Source of the DNA: Corynebacterium vitaeruminis DSM 20294
GTDB lineage: Bacteria; Actinomycetota; Actinomycetes; Mycobacteriales; Mycobacteriaceae
Assembly (NCBI RefSeq): GCF_000550805.1
Contig: NZ_CP004353.1
Coordinates: 1,612,001-1,676,000 of the forward strand
Direction: 5' to 3'
Length of the DNA stretch: 64,000 nucleotides
Part shown: in pieces, positions 1 through 10,306 of the stretch
Position numbering within the stretch: position 1 is the first letter of the stretch
Layout of the letters: each line of letters begins with the position of its first letter
Made by a program: the position numbers and the translations under genes
Notes under the pieces: generated by a model
The model's database searches: none
What the model was told of the DNA's origin: nothing
The model's input: the letters and a program-made list of their open reading frames with translations, nothing else

Positions 1-20
1 CAGTCCTTACACCTTTAGAC

Positions 21-32
21 AACACTAGTGTT
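21..32. promoter_or_regulatory. Perfect 12-bp palindrome AACACTAGTGTT upstream of mptB
   Basis: The 12 bases are fully self-complementary. The inner ten, ACACTAGTGT, recur at the pgl promoter (12973-12982). This could be an operator for mptB or for a gene beyond the left edge. No regulator can be assigned from the window. Confidence 0.35.
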
Positions 33-217
33 CCTTAATTCTATTCCCGCTATCAACCCCCCGTTTGCGCGAGTTTTTCTCCCGCCGGCACACTCTTGCC
101 CGTTTAAACGATGTTCAGCCTGCTCATCACAGGCATCTCGTGGTTGTTTTTGCATTTGCTTTCCGACGCCTTCGGCCCAGGTCCCCGTTTCCAACATGAA
201 CGGGCACTGCCCGCCAT

Positions 218-231
218 GGCCGTCGACAAGC
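218..231 (+). repeat. Dispersed GTCGACAAGC element, copy 1
   Basis: GGCCGTCGACAAGC upstream of mptB. It matches the 3' part of the family consensus GCCGTAGGCGTCGACAAGC found repeatedly in this window. Confidence 0.5.
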
Positions 232-273
232 AGGCGCGGGCGAGGCGTCGCCCTATTAGAAAGGGCCCCTGTC

Positions 274-279
274 TAGACT
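274..279 (+). promoter_or_regulatory. Predicted -10 box TAGACT of mptB (leaderless)
   Basis: TAGACT ends exactly 8 nt before the GTG at 288. The same hexamer and spacing precede the next gene (2040-2045 and GTG 2054). This favours a leaderless transcript starting at or next to the GTG. Confidence 0.5.
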
Positions 280-287
280 GTCTATTT

Positions 288-2042
288 GTGAAGTATCGTC
301 CGCGGGCCCTGTGGCAGGCCTTAACAAGGGAGCTCCCCCGCCTGGGTCAGGCGGGTTCCCGCAGCGCCCACCTGCACCAGGCGGCCGAGGAGGAGCTGCC
401 GCTCACGCCCGCCCTCCCGCTCGTCGTCTCCGCCACCGGCGTGGACGTCCTCGATGTGACTCACCGAGAGGCCCCCGCCGCGGGATCGGGCGAGCAGCAG
501 GTCAAGCAGCTGAGCTTTACCCAACTGAGGCGGTTCGCCTTTCTGCGCTGGGCGGGCACGCTCGGTGCCTTGCTGCTTGGCCTCGGAGGATTGGGCGGCG
601 GCGCGCTGCCGGTGGTCAACAATCCCTATGGCATGGCCCCGCTCGGCTCGATCATGGGTCGCATGCTGCAGACATCGATGATGCTCTGCTTCCTAGGCGT
701 AGGGCTCCTCGTCGTGGCGTGGCTGGGAATGTCCGCCTTCTGCGGCGTGGTGTTCCGGCACCAGCGCGGCGTCGAGGCCGTGGTCAGCCTGTCGATGCTG
801 CGGCGCACCTTCCTCGCGTGGACCCTCCCGATCCTGCTTTCCGCACCGATGTTCACCCAGGACATCTACTCCTACCTAGCCAACGGCAAGATCTTGCGGC
901 TGGGGCTGGACCCCTATTCCGGCGGCCCCATCGACCTGCTCGGTACGGACGACCCGCTCGCGCGCAGCGTGCCCTTCATCTGGGCGCATTCTTCCTCCCC
1001 CTACGGCCCGGTCTCCCTGGGAATCGCCGAGCTCATCAGCGCGGCGACCAACGACCACATCGCCTTCGGCGTCATCGCCCACCGGCTCGTTTCCATCGTG
1101 GGCGTGGCACTTGCCGGGTGGGCGATGGTGCGGCTGGCCAGGCGCTGCCGGATCCACCCGCAGGCGGCCGTCTGGCTCGGCATCCTCAACCCGCTGACCC
1201 TGCTGCACCTCGTGGCCGGCATCCACAACGAGTCGATCATGCTGGGGCTCGCGCTCGCGGGCTTCGAGCTGGGGCTCCTAGGCTGCGACCGGGTCCGCAT
1301 GGAGCTTCACCGCAGCGGATTTGCGCTCGTGGCGGCCTCCGGCTTCCTCATTTCCTGCGCGGGCATGGTCAAGGTTTCCGGCTTTATCGGACTGGGCTTC
1401 ATCGGCGTGGTTCTGGCCCGCAGCCTCCACGCCCGCGGCACGGGGCGCCTGTGGTCGCTTTCGGCCGCGGTCGCGGTGCAGGTGGCAGTCCTCGTGGCCA
1501 GCATCGGCGTGGTCACCCTGCTCACGGGCATCGGCCTGGGCTGGGTCACCGGCCAGGGCGGCGCGGCGACCATCCGCAGCTGGATGTCGCTGTCCACCGC
1601 GGTCGGCGTCATCGCGGGCTGGTGGTCGATGGTCCTAGGCCTAGGCGATTACACCGACTCGATCCTCTCCTTCACCCGCATGGTGGGCGTGGGCATCGCC
1701 GTAGCGTTCATGCTCCGCATGCTGCTGGCCACCTTCTCAGGCAGGATCAACGCCATCGGCGCGCTGGGCGTGTCCACGCTGGTGCTCGTGATCTTCTTTC
1801 CCGTCGTCCACCCGTGGTACATCCTGTGGGCGGTCTTCCCGCTCGCGCCGTGGGCGAACCGAATCGTGTTCCGCCTGGCCGTGGTGGTCTACTCGGTCTT
1901 CGTCTCCTTCATGGTGCTCCCCCGCGGCATGGGGCTGCCGCCCGGAACCATCTTTTCGGTGTACCTGGGTTCCATCCTTAGTTTCATTGCATTAATCGCC
2001 ATTGCGCTGTGGATTCTTCGGCGGCGTGGGGTTATGTCCTAG
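288..2042 (+). CDS. mptB: MptB-like alpha-(1->6)-mannopyranosyltransferase
   Basis: Polytopic GT-C glycosyltransferase. The family uses polyprenyl-phosphomannose to start the alpha-1,6-mannan backbone of lipomannan/lipoarabinomannan on the outer face of the membrane. A cytosolic N-terminus of about 80 residues precedes roughly a dozen hydrophobic segments. The first large extracytosolic loop has TQDIYSY, with the conserved Asp near residue 192, followed by a LDPYSGGP stretch. The start is uncertain: the frame is open back to an ATG at 111, but GTG 288 lies 8 nt behind a TAGACT -10 box and has no Shine-Dalgarno, so I chose it (584 aa). It sits just upstream of an ABC exporter. Family call is by motif and synteny with C. 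glutamicum mptB. Confidence 0.8.
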   Translation: MKYRPRALWQALTRELPRLGQAGSRSAHLHQAAEEELPLTPALPLVVSATGVDVLDVTHREAPAAGSGEQQVKQLSFTQLRRFAFLRWAGTLGALLLGLGGLGGGALPVVNNPYGMAPLGSIMGRMLQTSMMLCFLGVGLLVVAWLGMSAFCGVVFRHQRGVEAVVSLSMLRRTFLAWTLPILLSAPMFTQDIYSYLANGKILRLGLDPYSGGPIDLLGTDDPLARSVPFIWAHSSSPYGPVSLGIAELISAATNDHIAFGVIAHRLVSIVGVALAGWAMVRLARRCRIHPQAAVWLGILNPLTLLHLVAGIHNESIMLGLALAGFELGLLGCDRVRMELHRSGFALVAASGFLISCAGMVKVSGFIGLGFIGVVLARSLHARGTGRLWSLSAAVAVQVAVLVASIGVVTLLTGIGLGWVTGQGGAATIRSWMSLSTAVGVIAGWWSMVLGLGDYTDSILSFTRMVGVGIAVAFMLRMLLATFSGRINAIGALGVSTLVLVIFFPVVHPWYILWAVFPLAPWANRIVFRLAVVVYSVFVSFMVLPRGMGLPPGTIFSVYLGSILSFIALIAIALWILRRRGVMS

Positions 2043-2045
2043 ACT
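2040..2045 (+). promoter_or_regulatory. Predicted -10 box TAGACT of the ABC transporter operon
   Basis: TAGACT overlaps the mptB stop codon and ends 8 nt before GTG 2054. There is no Shine-Dalgarno, so a leaderless mRNA is likely. Confidence 0.5.
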
Positions 2046-2053
2046 ATTAGTTC

Positions 2054-3073
2054 GTGACGCATGAACAGCTACGGTCCGGAGCCACCGGACCCGGTGGGCA
2101 GATACCTGCTGATTCTCTTGGAGCCAATCAACAAGCACCGGCCCTGGTAATTAAGAATCTGGTCAAGAAGTACGGTGACAAGACCGCCGTCGGCGGGCTC
2201 AACCTCACCGTCAACAGCGGCGAGATCCTCGCCTTCTTGGGGCCCAACGGCGCTGGCAAGACCACCACCATCGAGATCTGCGAGGGATTCACCAAGGCCA
2301 CCTCCGGCGAGGTGAGCGTCTTGGGCATGAACCCGACCCAGCACCCCGACGAGGTCCGCCGCCGCATCGGCATCATGCTGCAGGGCGGCGGCAGCTACTC
2401 CGGCATCAAGGTCGGCGAGATGATCCGGCTGGCCGCCTCCTACAACGAGGACCCGCTCGACCCCGAGTGGCTCATCAAGCTGGTCGCGCTCGAGAACGTG
2501 CGCAACACCACCTACCGCCGCCTGTCCGGCGGACAGCAGCAGCGCCTCTCCCTGGCGCTCGCGCTCATCGGCCGCCCCGAGCTCGTCTTCCTCGACGAAC
2601 CCACCGCGGGCATGGACGCCCAGTCCAGGCTTTTGGTATGGAAGATCATCGAGAAGCTGCGCGAGGACGGGGTCACCGTGGTACTCACGACCCACCTCAT
2701 GGACGAGGCCCAGGCGCTCGCCGACCGGGTCGCCATCATCGATCACGGCAAGCTGGTGGCCGAGGGCACCATCGACGAGCTGCGCGCCCGGGGCGGCGAG
2801 AAGCACAACCTCAACTTCGACACGGCCACCTCGCTCGACTTGGAGGCCGCCTTCGAGCACGACGGCCGCACCGTCCCGGGGCTGAGCTCGCTGGGCGTGG
2901 TGGTCCGCCGACCGCTGTCCTACGCCTGCACCGAGCACGCCTCCCCTGCGCTCATCGCCGCTGTCGCGGCCGCCGCCGCGGCCCAGGACGTGACGATCAC
3001 CAGCCTCGACACCCAAACCCGATCGCTGGAGGATGTCTTCTTGGACATCACCGGCCGGAGTCTACGGAGCTAG
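2054..3073 (+). CDS. ABC transporter ATP-binding protein (ABC-2 exporter)
   Basis: Nucleotide-binding subunit of an ABC-2/DrrA-type exporter, 339 aa. Visible motifs are Walker A GPNGAGKT (63-70), signature LSGGQQQ (about 157), Walker B with D181-E182, and the H-loop His214. The C-terminal 80-90 residues have the extra domain typical of drug or lipid exporter ATPases and end in LEDVFLDITGR. The permease gene starts 3 bp downstream, so the two form one transport unit. The substrate is not visible; the mptB neighbour suggests an envelope or lipid role but this is only inference. GTG start, predicted leaderless. Confidence 0.88.
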   Translation: MTHEQLRSGATGPGGQIPADSLGANQQAPALVIKNLVKKYGDKTAVGGLNLTVNSGEILAFLGPNGAGKTTTIEICEGFTKATSGEVSVLGMNPTQHPDEVRRRIGIMLQGGGSYSGIKVGEMIRLAASYNEDPLDPEWLIKLVALENVRNTTYRRLSGGQQQRLSLALALIGRPELVFLDEPTAGMDAQSRLLVWKIIEKLREDGVTVVLTTHLMDEAQALADRVAIIDHGKLVAEGTIDELRARGGEKHNLNFDTATSLDLEAAFEHDGRTVPGLSSLGVVVRRPLSYACTEHASPALIAAVAAAAAAQDVTITSLDTQTRSLEDVFLDITGRSLRS

Positions 3074-3076
3074 ACC

Positions 3077-3880
3077 ATGACCAACACGCACACCACGGAC
3101 TCCACGCTCAACCCGGATGCCTTCCGCTTTGAGCCCGGCACCTTCGCACCCGACCCGCGCCGCGCGCCGGTATCGCGGATGCTCGCCTCCCAGGCCAAGA
3201 TCGAGGCGACCCTGTTCCTGCGCCACGGCGAGCAGCTGCTTCTCAGCTTCATCATCCCGCTGGGCATGCTCATCGTCATCGCGATCCTGCCGGTCATCAA
3301 CGACCCGCACCCGCTGCACAAGGGCTTCCCGCTGATGCTCTCCATCGCCGCGATGAGCTCCGGGTTCACCGGCCAGGCCATCTCCTTGGCCTTCGACCGC
3401 CGCTACGGCGCGCTCAAGCGCACCGGTGCCTCCGGCGTGCCCACGTGGACGATCATCGTGGGAAAGATCCTGGGCGTGGTCACCGTCAGCATCCTGCAGA
3501 TCCTCGTGCTCGGCACCACCGCGCTGCTGCTCGGCTGGACCACCACCTTCGGCGGCGCGCTCTTCTGCATCGCCGTGTTCTTCCTCGGCGTCGCCGCCTT
3601 CACCTCACTCGGCATGGCGATGGGCGGCACGCTCTCCTCGGAGCTGGTCCTGGGACTTGCCAACCTCATCTGGGTCGCGCTCATCGGCTCGGCCTCGTTC
3701 CTGCTCTTCCGGCCGCCGGCCGACCCGAGCTGGCTCTACCAGCTCATCCCCAGCATCTCGCTGTCCGACGGCCTGCTCTACGCCTCAGAGGGCACCTTCC
3801 CCGGCCTGCAGCTGCTCATCCTCGCGGGCTGGCTGCTGGCTGGCGTCGGCATCGCCACGAAGTGGTTCAAGTTCACCTAA
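3077..3880 (+). CDS. ABC-2 family transporter permease
   Basis: Membrane subunit (267 aa) partnering the ATPase immediately upstream. It has about six hydrophobic segments after a roughly 45-residue cytosolic N-terminus. A soluble loop contains AFDRRYGALKRTGASG, a layout typical of ABC-2 permeases. The ATG lies 3 bp after the ATPase stop, implying translational coupling. Substrate unknown. A hairpin at 3905-3933 ends the unit. Confidence 0.85.
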   Translation: MTNTHTTDSTLNPDAFRFEPGTFAPDPRRAPVSRMLASQAKIEATLFLRHGEQLLLSFIIPLGMLIVIAILPVINDPHPLHKGFPLMLSIAAMSSGFTGQAISLAFDRRYGALKRTGASGVPTWTIIVGKILGVVTVSILQILVLGTTALLLGWTTTFGGALFCIAVFFLGVAAFTSLGMAMGGTLSSELVLGLANLIWVALIGSASFLLFRPPADPSWLYQLIPSISLSDGLLYASEGTFPGLQLLILAGWLLAGVGIATKWFKFT

Positions 3881-3904
3881 GCCCCCTTCCCGCGAAGCTT
3901 TCTA

Positions 3905-3933
3905 GCCCGTTCCCACTTAAGTTGGGAGCGGGC
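3905..3933 (+). terminator. Terminator-like hairpin after the ABC permease
   Basis: GCCCGTTCCCA and its near-complement TTGGGAGCGGGC flank a CTTAAG loop; TTCCC follows. A second small hairpin follows at about 3933-3951. There is no strong U-tract, so efficiency is uncertain. Confidence 0.5.
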
Positions 3934-4002
3934 TTCCCACTTTCGTGGGATATGCCACGCCCGATCGGGCCTGCGGACACCTGTTTTTGCGCGCTCCTCC
4001 AC

Positions 4003-4008
4003 TAGGAT
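4003..4008 (+). promoter_or_regulatory. Predicted -10 box TAGGAT of ctaA (leaderless)
   Basis: TAGGAT ends 8 nt before GTG 4017. No Shine-Dalgarno is present, so the mRNA probably begins at the start codon. Confidence 0.5.
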
Positions 4009-4016
4009 TAGGACAC

Positions 4017-5015
4017 GTGACTACTACTCAATCGACTCCCTCACAAGGCGTGCTCGGTCGCTTCGCGCCTACCATCTCCACGCAGAAGAAGCTGGCGCTG
4101 GCACTGCTCATCGGCCAGGGCGCCATCACGGTGACCGGCTCGATCGTGCGAGTGACCGGGTCCGGCCTCGGCTGCAACACCTGGCCCAACTGCCACGAGG
4201 GATCCCTCGTGCCGGTTGAGGGCGCGGCCCCCTGGATCCACCAGGCCATCGAATTCGGCAACCGCATGCTCACCTTCGTGCTCGTCGCGCTCGCCATCTC
4301 CGTCTTCGTGGCCGTGAAGTCCACCCACCGCCGCAAGGAGATCTTCTACCACGCGCTCTTCCAGTGCCTCGGCATCGTGGTGCAGGCCGTCATCGGCGGC
4401 ATCTCGGTGCTCCTCGATCTGCAGTGGTGGGCCGTGGCGCTGCACTTCCTGCCGTCGATGATCCTCGTCTGGGCCGCGGGTGTGCTGTTCACCCGCATCG
4501 GCGAGCCCGACGACGGCACCCGCCGCCCCGCCTTCTCCGGCGCGCTGCGGTCCCTGTCCGTCCTCAGCGCGGCGCTCATGTTCGCGGTGCTGGTCACGGG
4601 CACGATGACCACCGGCGCTGGCGTCCACTCCGGCGACTCCGGCGTGGGCATGGACGGCCGCCTCGAGGTCGACATCGCCTGGATGGCACACGTCCACGCC
4701 TGGGTCATGTACGCCTACCTCGCGTTCACGATCATCCTCGTCGCGGGCCTCGTCTTCCAGCGCGCGCCGCGCCGCTCGCAGAGCCTCGGCTGGACGCTCA
4801 TCGCCTTCATCGTCATCCAGGCCGGCGTGGGCATCATGCAGTACCGCCTCGGCGTGCCCAGCTGGTCCGTCCCGATGCACGTGGGCCTGTGCTCCTTCGT
4901 CGTCGCCTTCAGCTCCCTGCTGTTTGCCACCGGCATCGAGCGCGTCGGCAAGAACACGTGGGTCACCGGCAGCGAGGCAGGCGACGCCAAGCGCGCCGCA
5001 CTCACCGCCGCATAA
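4017..5015 (+). CDS. ctaA: Heme A synthase
   Basis: Membrane COX15/CtaA protein that oxidises the heme O methyl group to give heme A for the aa3 cytochrome oxidase. The 332 residues form about eight membrane segments. The first outer loop has the paired cysteines GCNTWPNC, and heme-ligand His candidates appear in WIHQAIEFGNR, ALHFLPS, HVHAW and PMHVGL. The frame is open to an ATG at 3945, but GTG 4017 lies 8 nt behind a TAGGAT box and begins the conserved N-terminus. It converges with ctaB, whose product makes the heme O substrate. Confidence 0.92.
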   Translation: MTTTQSTPSQGVLGRFAPTISTQKKLALALLIGQGAITVTGSIVRVTGSGLGCNTWPNCHEGSLVPVEGAAPWIHQAIEFGNRMLTFVLVALAISVFVAVKSTHRRKEIFYHALFQCLGIVVQAVIGGISVLLDLQWWAVALHFLPSMILVWAAGVLFTRIGEPDDGTRRPAFSGALRSLSVLSAALMFAVLVTGTMTTGAGVHSGDSGVGMDGRLEVDIAWMAHVHAWVMYAYLAFTIILVAGLVFQRAPRRSQSLGWTLIAFIVIQAGVGIMQYRLGVPSWSVPMHVGLCSFVVAFSSLLFATGIERVGKNTWVTGSEAGDAKRAALTAA

Positions 5016-5027
5016 GCACCCTTCCAT

Positions 5028-5053
5028 AGCCCCCGTACCGCGGTACGGGGGCT
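5028..5053 (+). terminator. Intrinsic terminator of ctaA
   Basis: A perfect 13-bp palindrome, AGCCCCCGTACCG followed by its complement, lies 12 bp after the ctaA stop with TCTTGCTT downstream. Confidence 0.8.
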
Positions 5054-5057
5054 TCTT

Positions 5058-5101
5058 GCTTGCCGACGGCCAGAGGTGGGAAGCCGAAGGCGTCGACAAG
5101 C
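5058..5101. repeat. Dispersed GTCGACAAGC element, inverted pair
   Basis: GCTTGCCGACGGC (5058-5070) faces GCCGAAGGCGTCGACAAGC (5083-5101). The two copies form an inverted pair between convergent ctaA and ctaB and sit between the two genes' terminators. Confidence 0.6.
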
Positions 5102-5106
5102 AAAAA

Positions 5107-5125
5107 GCCCGGCACGAGGCCGGGC
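5107..5125 (-). terminator. Intrinsic terminator of ctaB
   Basis: GCCCGGC / GCCGGGC stem with a 5-nt loop. Read on the minus strand it is followed by TTTTTG, a proper U-tract, 15 bp after the ctaB stop. Confidence 0.85.
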
Positions 5126-5139
5126 AAGCGGGGGAAGCT

Positions 5140-6072
5140 TTAGAAGAAGGTCGTGGTCCAGCCGAAGGCCTCGCCGACGGTCTGCATTCCGAGCACCGCA
5201 TCGACGGACAGGCCGACGAACAGCAGCGCGAGGTAGTTGTTCGAGAGGATGAACAGCTTGAGCGGCTTGACGTCCTTGCCGTTCTTGATGCCGTTGTGGA
5301 GGATGATCGACATGACGAGGAACCAGACGCCGGAGCCCACGGCCACGACCGCGTAGATCCAGCCCGCGGCGGGGATCAGCAGGAAGGTGACGATCACGGT
5401 GGCGACGGTGTACCAGACGATCTGGCGGGTGACCTGCTCGGCCGTGCGCACGACCGGCAGCATCGGCACGCCAGCTGCGGCGTAGTCGTCCTTGTACTTC
5501 ATCGCGAGCGCCCAGGTGTGCGGCGGGGTCCAGAAGAAGATGATGAGGAACAAGACGATGGCCTGCCACCACTGGTGGGGCACGCCCGCGGGCAGGTTGT
5601 CGGTGATGACCGCCCAGCCGACGACGACCGGCATGCAGCCGGCCGCGCCGCCCCAGACGATGTTCATGTGCGTGCGGCGCTTGAGAATCTTCGTGTAAAT
5701 GAAGATATAGAAGAAGATCGTGAGCATGACGAAGCCCGCGGCCAACAGGGAGTGACACAACAGCCACAGCCACAGGAAGCTCAGCACGGTCAGCGTCCAC
5801 GCGAAGATGGTGGCCTGGCGGTTGGTGACCTTGTGGCGCACGAGCGGGCGGGCGCGGGTGCGGCCCATCTTCTGATCGATGTCGGAGTCCGCGACCATGT
5901 TGAAGGTGTTCGCCGCGGCGGCGCCCATCCAGCCGCCGATGAGCGTCAGGATGATGAGCAGGATGTTGGACTTCCCGCGCTCGGCCTGGAGCATCGCCGG
6001 AATCGTGGCAACTAGCAGGAGCTCGATCACCCGAGGCTTCGTCAATGCGATATAGGCCTTGATCGTGTCCAA
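5140..6072 (-). CDS. ctaB: Protoheme IX farnesyltransferase (heme O synthase)
   Basis: UbiA-family membrane prenyltransferase that adds a farnesyl group to protoheme, giving heme O. The first Asp-rich motif is [19 protein letters not shown] and the second region is [13 protein letters not shown], with about nine membrane segments. The start is TTG 6072, chosen because GGAGG lies 7 nt upstream and [15 protein letters not shown] is the conserved N-terminus; 310 aa. The open frame extends to 6132 without a ribosome-binding site. It is divergent from tkt across a long intergenic region. Confidence 0.92.
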   Translation of the reverse strand: MDTIKAYIALTKPRVIELLLVATIPAMLQAERGKSNILLIILTLIGGWMGAAAANTFNMVADSDIDQKMGRTRARPLVRHKVTNRQATIFAWTLTVLSFLWLWLLCHSLLAAGFVMLTIFFYIFIYTKILKRRTHMNIVWGGAAGCMPVVVGWAVITDNLPAGVPHQWWQAIVLFLIIFFWTPPHTWALAMKYKDDYAAAGVPMLPVVRTAEQVTRQIVWYTVATVIVTFLLIPAAGWIYAVVAVGSGVWFLVMSIILHNGIKNGKDVKPLKLFILSNNYLALLFVGLSVDAVLGMQTVGEAFGWTTTFF

Positions 6073-6696
6073 AGGACTTCCTCCAGCAATTCTCAAATAC
6101 ACGCGCCACCGACTTGGTGACACAACCAGCACCGAAGTTGTCGGATGCCGTCGTCTAAAAGTTCCCTCCCCACCTCGAAACCCCTTTCGCCGGGCGCCAT
6201 CTGGCGAGCTGAGAGAGGGATTTCTATGGGGCAGCTTTACTAAGCCTTACAATGGTAGCCCTTAGATAGGCGGTTGTTGAAACGACACTCCCCCGGTTTA
6301 CCCTTCCACGCGCATCGATAAATAGATTTCACGTGGATTCTACGAAAGTTGTAGCCGGTAATCGGACTTTCGAAGCGCCCCGGCCCGCCTCGTGGAATGA
6401 CCATTCGGGCAAATGAAATCGCCTCCGGAACCCAAGCCAACTATTTTCCAGCGTTGCGTCGCAGTTGAGCCCGCGTTTTCCCACGTTGGGCTTGGGTGGC
6501 CATAATCTCCGATTTTTTTTGTTCAAGCAATGGCCTCACGCGGGGTGCGGGCGACTACAGTAGAGGAAGCGTCAAAATCGATAACTTTCACGCCCTTATC
6601 GGTTTCCGCCCGCGTTGCCTCTTTACATGTCGGCCGGTTTCCGTATGGTGAACGCTGTAGATCCCAGGATCCCTATTTTCTAAAAGGACGGATTTC
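6073..6696. other. 624-bp divergent intergenic region, ctaB / tkt
   Basis: No convincing gene. Base composition is visibly lower in GC than the flanking genes. It holds the tkt promoter, a TACAGT -10 candidate near 6554-6559, and AT-rich stretches around 6500-6540. A short inverted repeat CGATAA / TTATCG lies near 6579-6602. In C. glutamicum extra genes lie between ctaB and tkt; here I see only short antisense frames without ribosome-binding sites. Confidence 0.6.
6622..6649 (+). promoter_or_regulatory. tkt promoter
   Basis: TTTACA (6622-6627) and TATGGT (6644-6649) are separated by 16 bp, about 48 bp upstream of the tkt start. A short leader with AAAAGGA ribosome-binding site follows. Confidence 0.55.
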
Positions 6697-8790
<2,094 letters not shown>

Positions 8791-8815
8791 GCACCCGACC
8801 TCGTCGGCAATTTCA

Positions 8816-8895
8816 CCAAGGGCTGTGTCCTCGCCAGTACGTCTCGTCCCCAACGCACGTACACTCGTAGGGTGCAGCCCTTGGGGCTTTTCTTT
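8816..8895 (+). terminator. Long-loop hairpin between tkt and tal
   Basis: CCAAGGGCTG (8816-8825) and its exact complement CAGCCCTTGG (8875-8884) are followed by GGCTTTTCTTT. The 49-nt loop contains a TACACT box (8860-8865), so terminator and tal promoter may be interleaved. Confidence 0.55.
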
Positions 8896-8913
8896 CCCCG
8901 CGCGTGCGTGCCC

Positions 8914-8939
8914 ACCGTAGGCGTCGATAAGCGAGAAGC
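8914..8939 (+). repeat. Dispersed GTCGACAAGC element, tkt-tal copy
   Basis: CCGTAGGCGTCGATAAGCG followed by AGAAGC, one of the fullest matches to the family consensus, in the tkt-tal gap just after the terminator. Confidence 0.65.
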
Positions 8940-8980
8940 AAGCAAAGCCCCGACAAGCCATCGAATGTGAAAGAAGAATA

Positions 8981-10063
8981 ATGAACGCCATTGACACTCT
9001 CTCCCAGGCTGGCACCTCCACCTGGCTGGACGATCTCTCCCGCGAGCGAATCACCAGCGGAAACCTGAAGGAGCTGCTGACCACCAAGTCGATCGTCGGC
9101 GTGACCACCAACCCCGCCATCTTCGCCGGGGCGATGAGCAAGGGCACCGCCTACGACGCGCAGATCGCCGAGCTCAAGGCCGCCGGTGCCACCGCCGACC
9201 AGGCCGTGTACGCGATGAGCATCGACGACGTGCGAGACGCCTGCGACATCCTCGCCGACACCTACGCCGCGACCGGCGGCGCCGACGGCCGCGTCTCCAT
9301 CGAGGTCGACCCGCGCATCTCCGCCGACCGCGATGCCACCATCGCGCAGGCCCGCGAGCTGTGGGGCAAGGTCGACCGCCCGAACGTCATGATCAAGATC
9401 CCGGCCACCCCGGGCTCGCTTCCGGCGATCTCCGACGCCTTGGCCGAGGGCATTAGCGTCAACGTCACCCTCATCTTCTCCGTCGCCCGCTACCGCGAGG
9501 TCATCGCCGCCTATATCGACGGCATCAACCGCGCCGCGGAGGCAGGCCTCGACGTGTCCAAGATCTTCTCCGTCGCCTCCTTCTTCGTCTCCCGCCTCGA
9601 CACCGAGGTGGACAAGCGCCTCGAGGCCATCGGCTCCGAGGAGGCCCTCGCGCTGCGCGGCAAGGCCGGCGTGGCCAACGCCCAGCGCGCCTACGCCGTC
9701 TTCCAGAAGCTTTTCGACGCCGCCGAGCTGCCCGCTGGCGCGAACGTCCAGCGCCCGCTGTGGGCGTCGACGGGCGTAAAGAACTCGGAGTACTCCCCGA
9801 CCCTGTACGTTACCGAGCTGGCTGGCCCGAACACCGTCAACACGATGCCGGAGGGCACCATCGACGCCGTGCTCGCCGCCGATGACGTGCGCGGGGACAC
9901 CCTCACCGGCGCGGGCGAGGCCGCCGAGGAGCTGTTCAAGCAGCTGGTCGCCGTGGGCATCGACTTCGAGGACGTCTTCGAGGTTCTCGAGCGCGAGGGC
10001 GTGGAGAAGTTCGTCGCCGCCTGGGAGGAGCTCCTCGACAAGATGGCCGCCCGCCTGAGCTAG
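8981..10063 (+). CDS. tal: Transaldolase
   Basis: Transfers a dihydroxyacetone unit between sedoheptulose-7-P and glyceraldehyde-3-P. 360 aa, the long transaldolase subfamily of actinobacteria. The Schiff-base lysine is K139 in [11 protein letters not shown], and TTNPAIFAG lies near the N-terminus. The ATG has a weak AGAAG ribosome-binding site. Second gene of the pentose-phosphate cluster, separated from tkt by a hairpin, a TACACT box and a repeat element, so it may also have its own promoter. Confidence 0.95.
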   Translation: MNAIDTLSQAGTSTWLDDLSRERITSGNLKELLTTKSIVGVTTNPAIFAGAMSKGTAYDAQIAELKAAGATADQAVYAMSIDDVRDACDILADTYAATGGADGRVSIEVDPRISADRDATIAQARELWGKVDRPNVMIKIPATPGSLPAISDALAEGISVNVTLIFSVARYREVIAAYIDGINRAAEAGLDVSKIFSVASFFVSRLDTEVDKRLEAIGSEEALALRGKAGVANAQRAYAVFQKLFDAAELPAGANVQRPLWASTGVKNSEYSPTLYVTELAGPNTVNTMPEGTIDAVLAADDVRGDTLTGAGEAAEELFKQLVAVGIDFEDVFEVLEREGVEKFVAAWEELLDKMAARLS

Positions 10064-10109
10064 GAGGCAACCCGGACTGGTGCTCCCCGGAGAATGAAAC
10101 CCGGGAGCG

Positions 10110-10126
10110 GTACGCGTCGGCAAGCG
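10110..10126 (+). repeat. Dispersed GTCGACAAGC element, degenerate copy
   Basis: GTACGCGTCGGCAAGCG in the tal-zwf gap, with GCCGACGGC in opposite orientation shortly after (about 10134-10142). A weaker family member. Confidence 0.4.
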
Positions 10127-10229
10127 TCAGCGCGCCGACGGCACAGAAAACGCCGGGAACTGGCGAAGACGCTGCGTGTCGTGCCCTCATTGTTTGGCGC
10201 GGCACGCCTCTTTCGCTATTCAAGGGCCC

Positions 10230-10275
10230 GTGTGAGATTGTGTTGAATCGGACAAAAACAGGCAGGATCTCACAC
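10230..10275. promoter_or_regulatory. 9-bp inverted repeat upstream of zwf
   Basis: GTGTGAGAT (10230-10238) and ATCTCACAC (10267-10275) are exact complements with a 28-bp spacer, ending 18 bp before the zwf -10 box. Could be two operator half-sites; the spacing does not fit a single GlxR/CRP site. Confidence 0.4.
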
Positions 10276-10292
10276 AGCCGAACGCAGATGGG

Positions 10293-10298
10293 TAAGAT
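10293..10298 (+). promoter_or_regulatory. Predicted -10 box TAAGAT of zwf (leaderless)
   Basis: TAAGAT ends 8 nt before GTG 10307. AAGGA lies only one base from that GTG, too close to act as a ribosome-binding site for it. Confidence 0.5.
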
Positions 10299-10306
10299 TC
10301 AAGGAC

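Noticed and set aside
271..286. TAGAC and GTCTA near the mptB start as a McbR box
   Set aside because: The halves are separated by one base, not six.
6240..6526. Small minus-strand frames in the ctaB-tkt gap
   Set aside because: No ribosome-binding site, mutually overlapping, composition unlike coding DNA of this genome.
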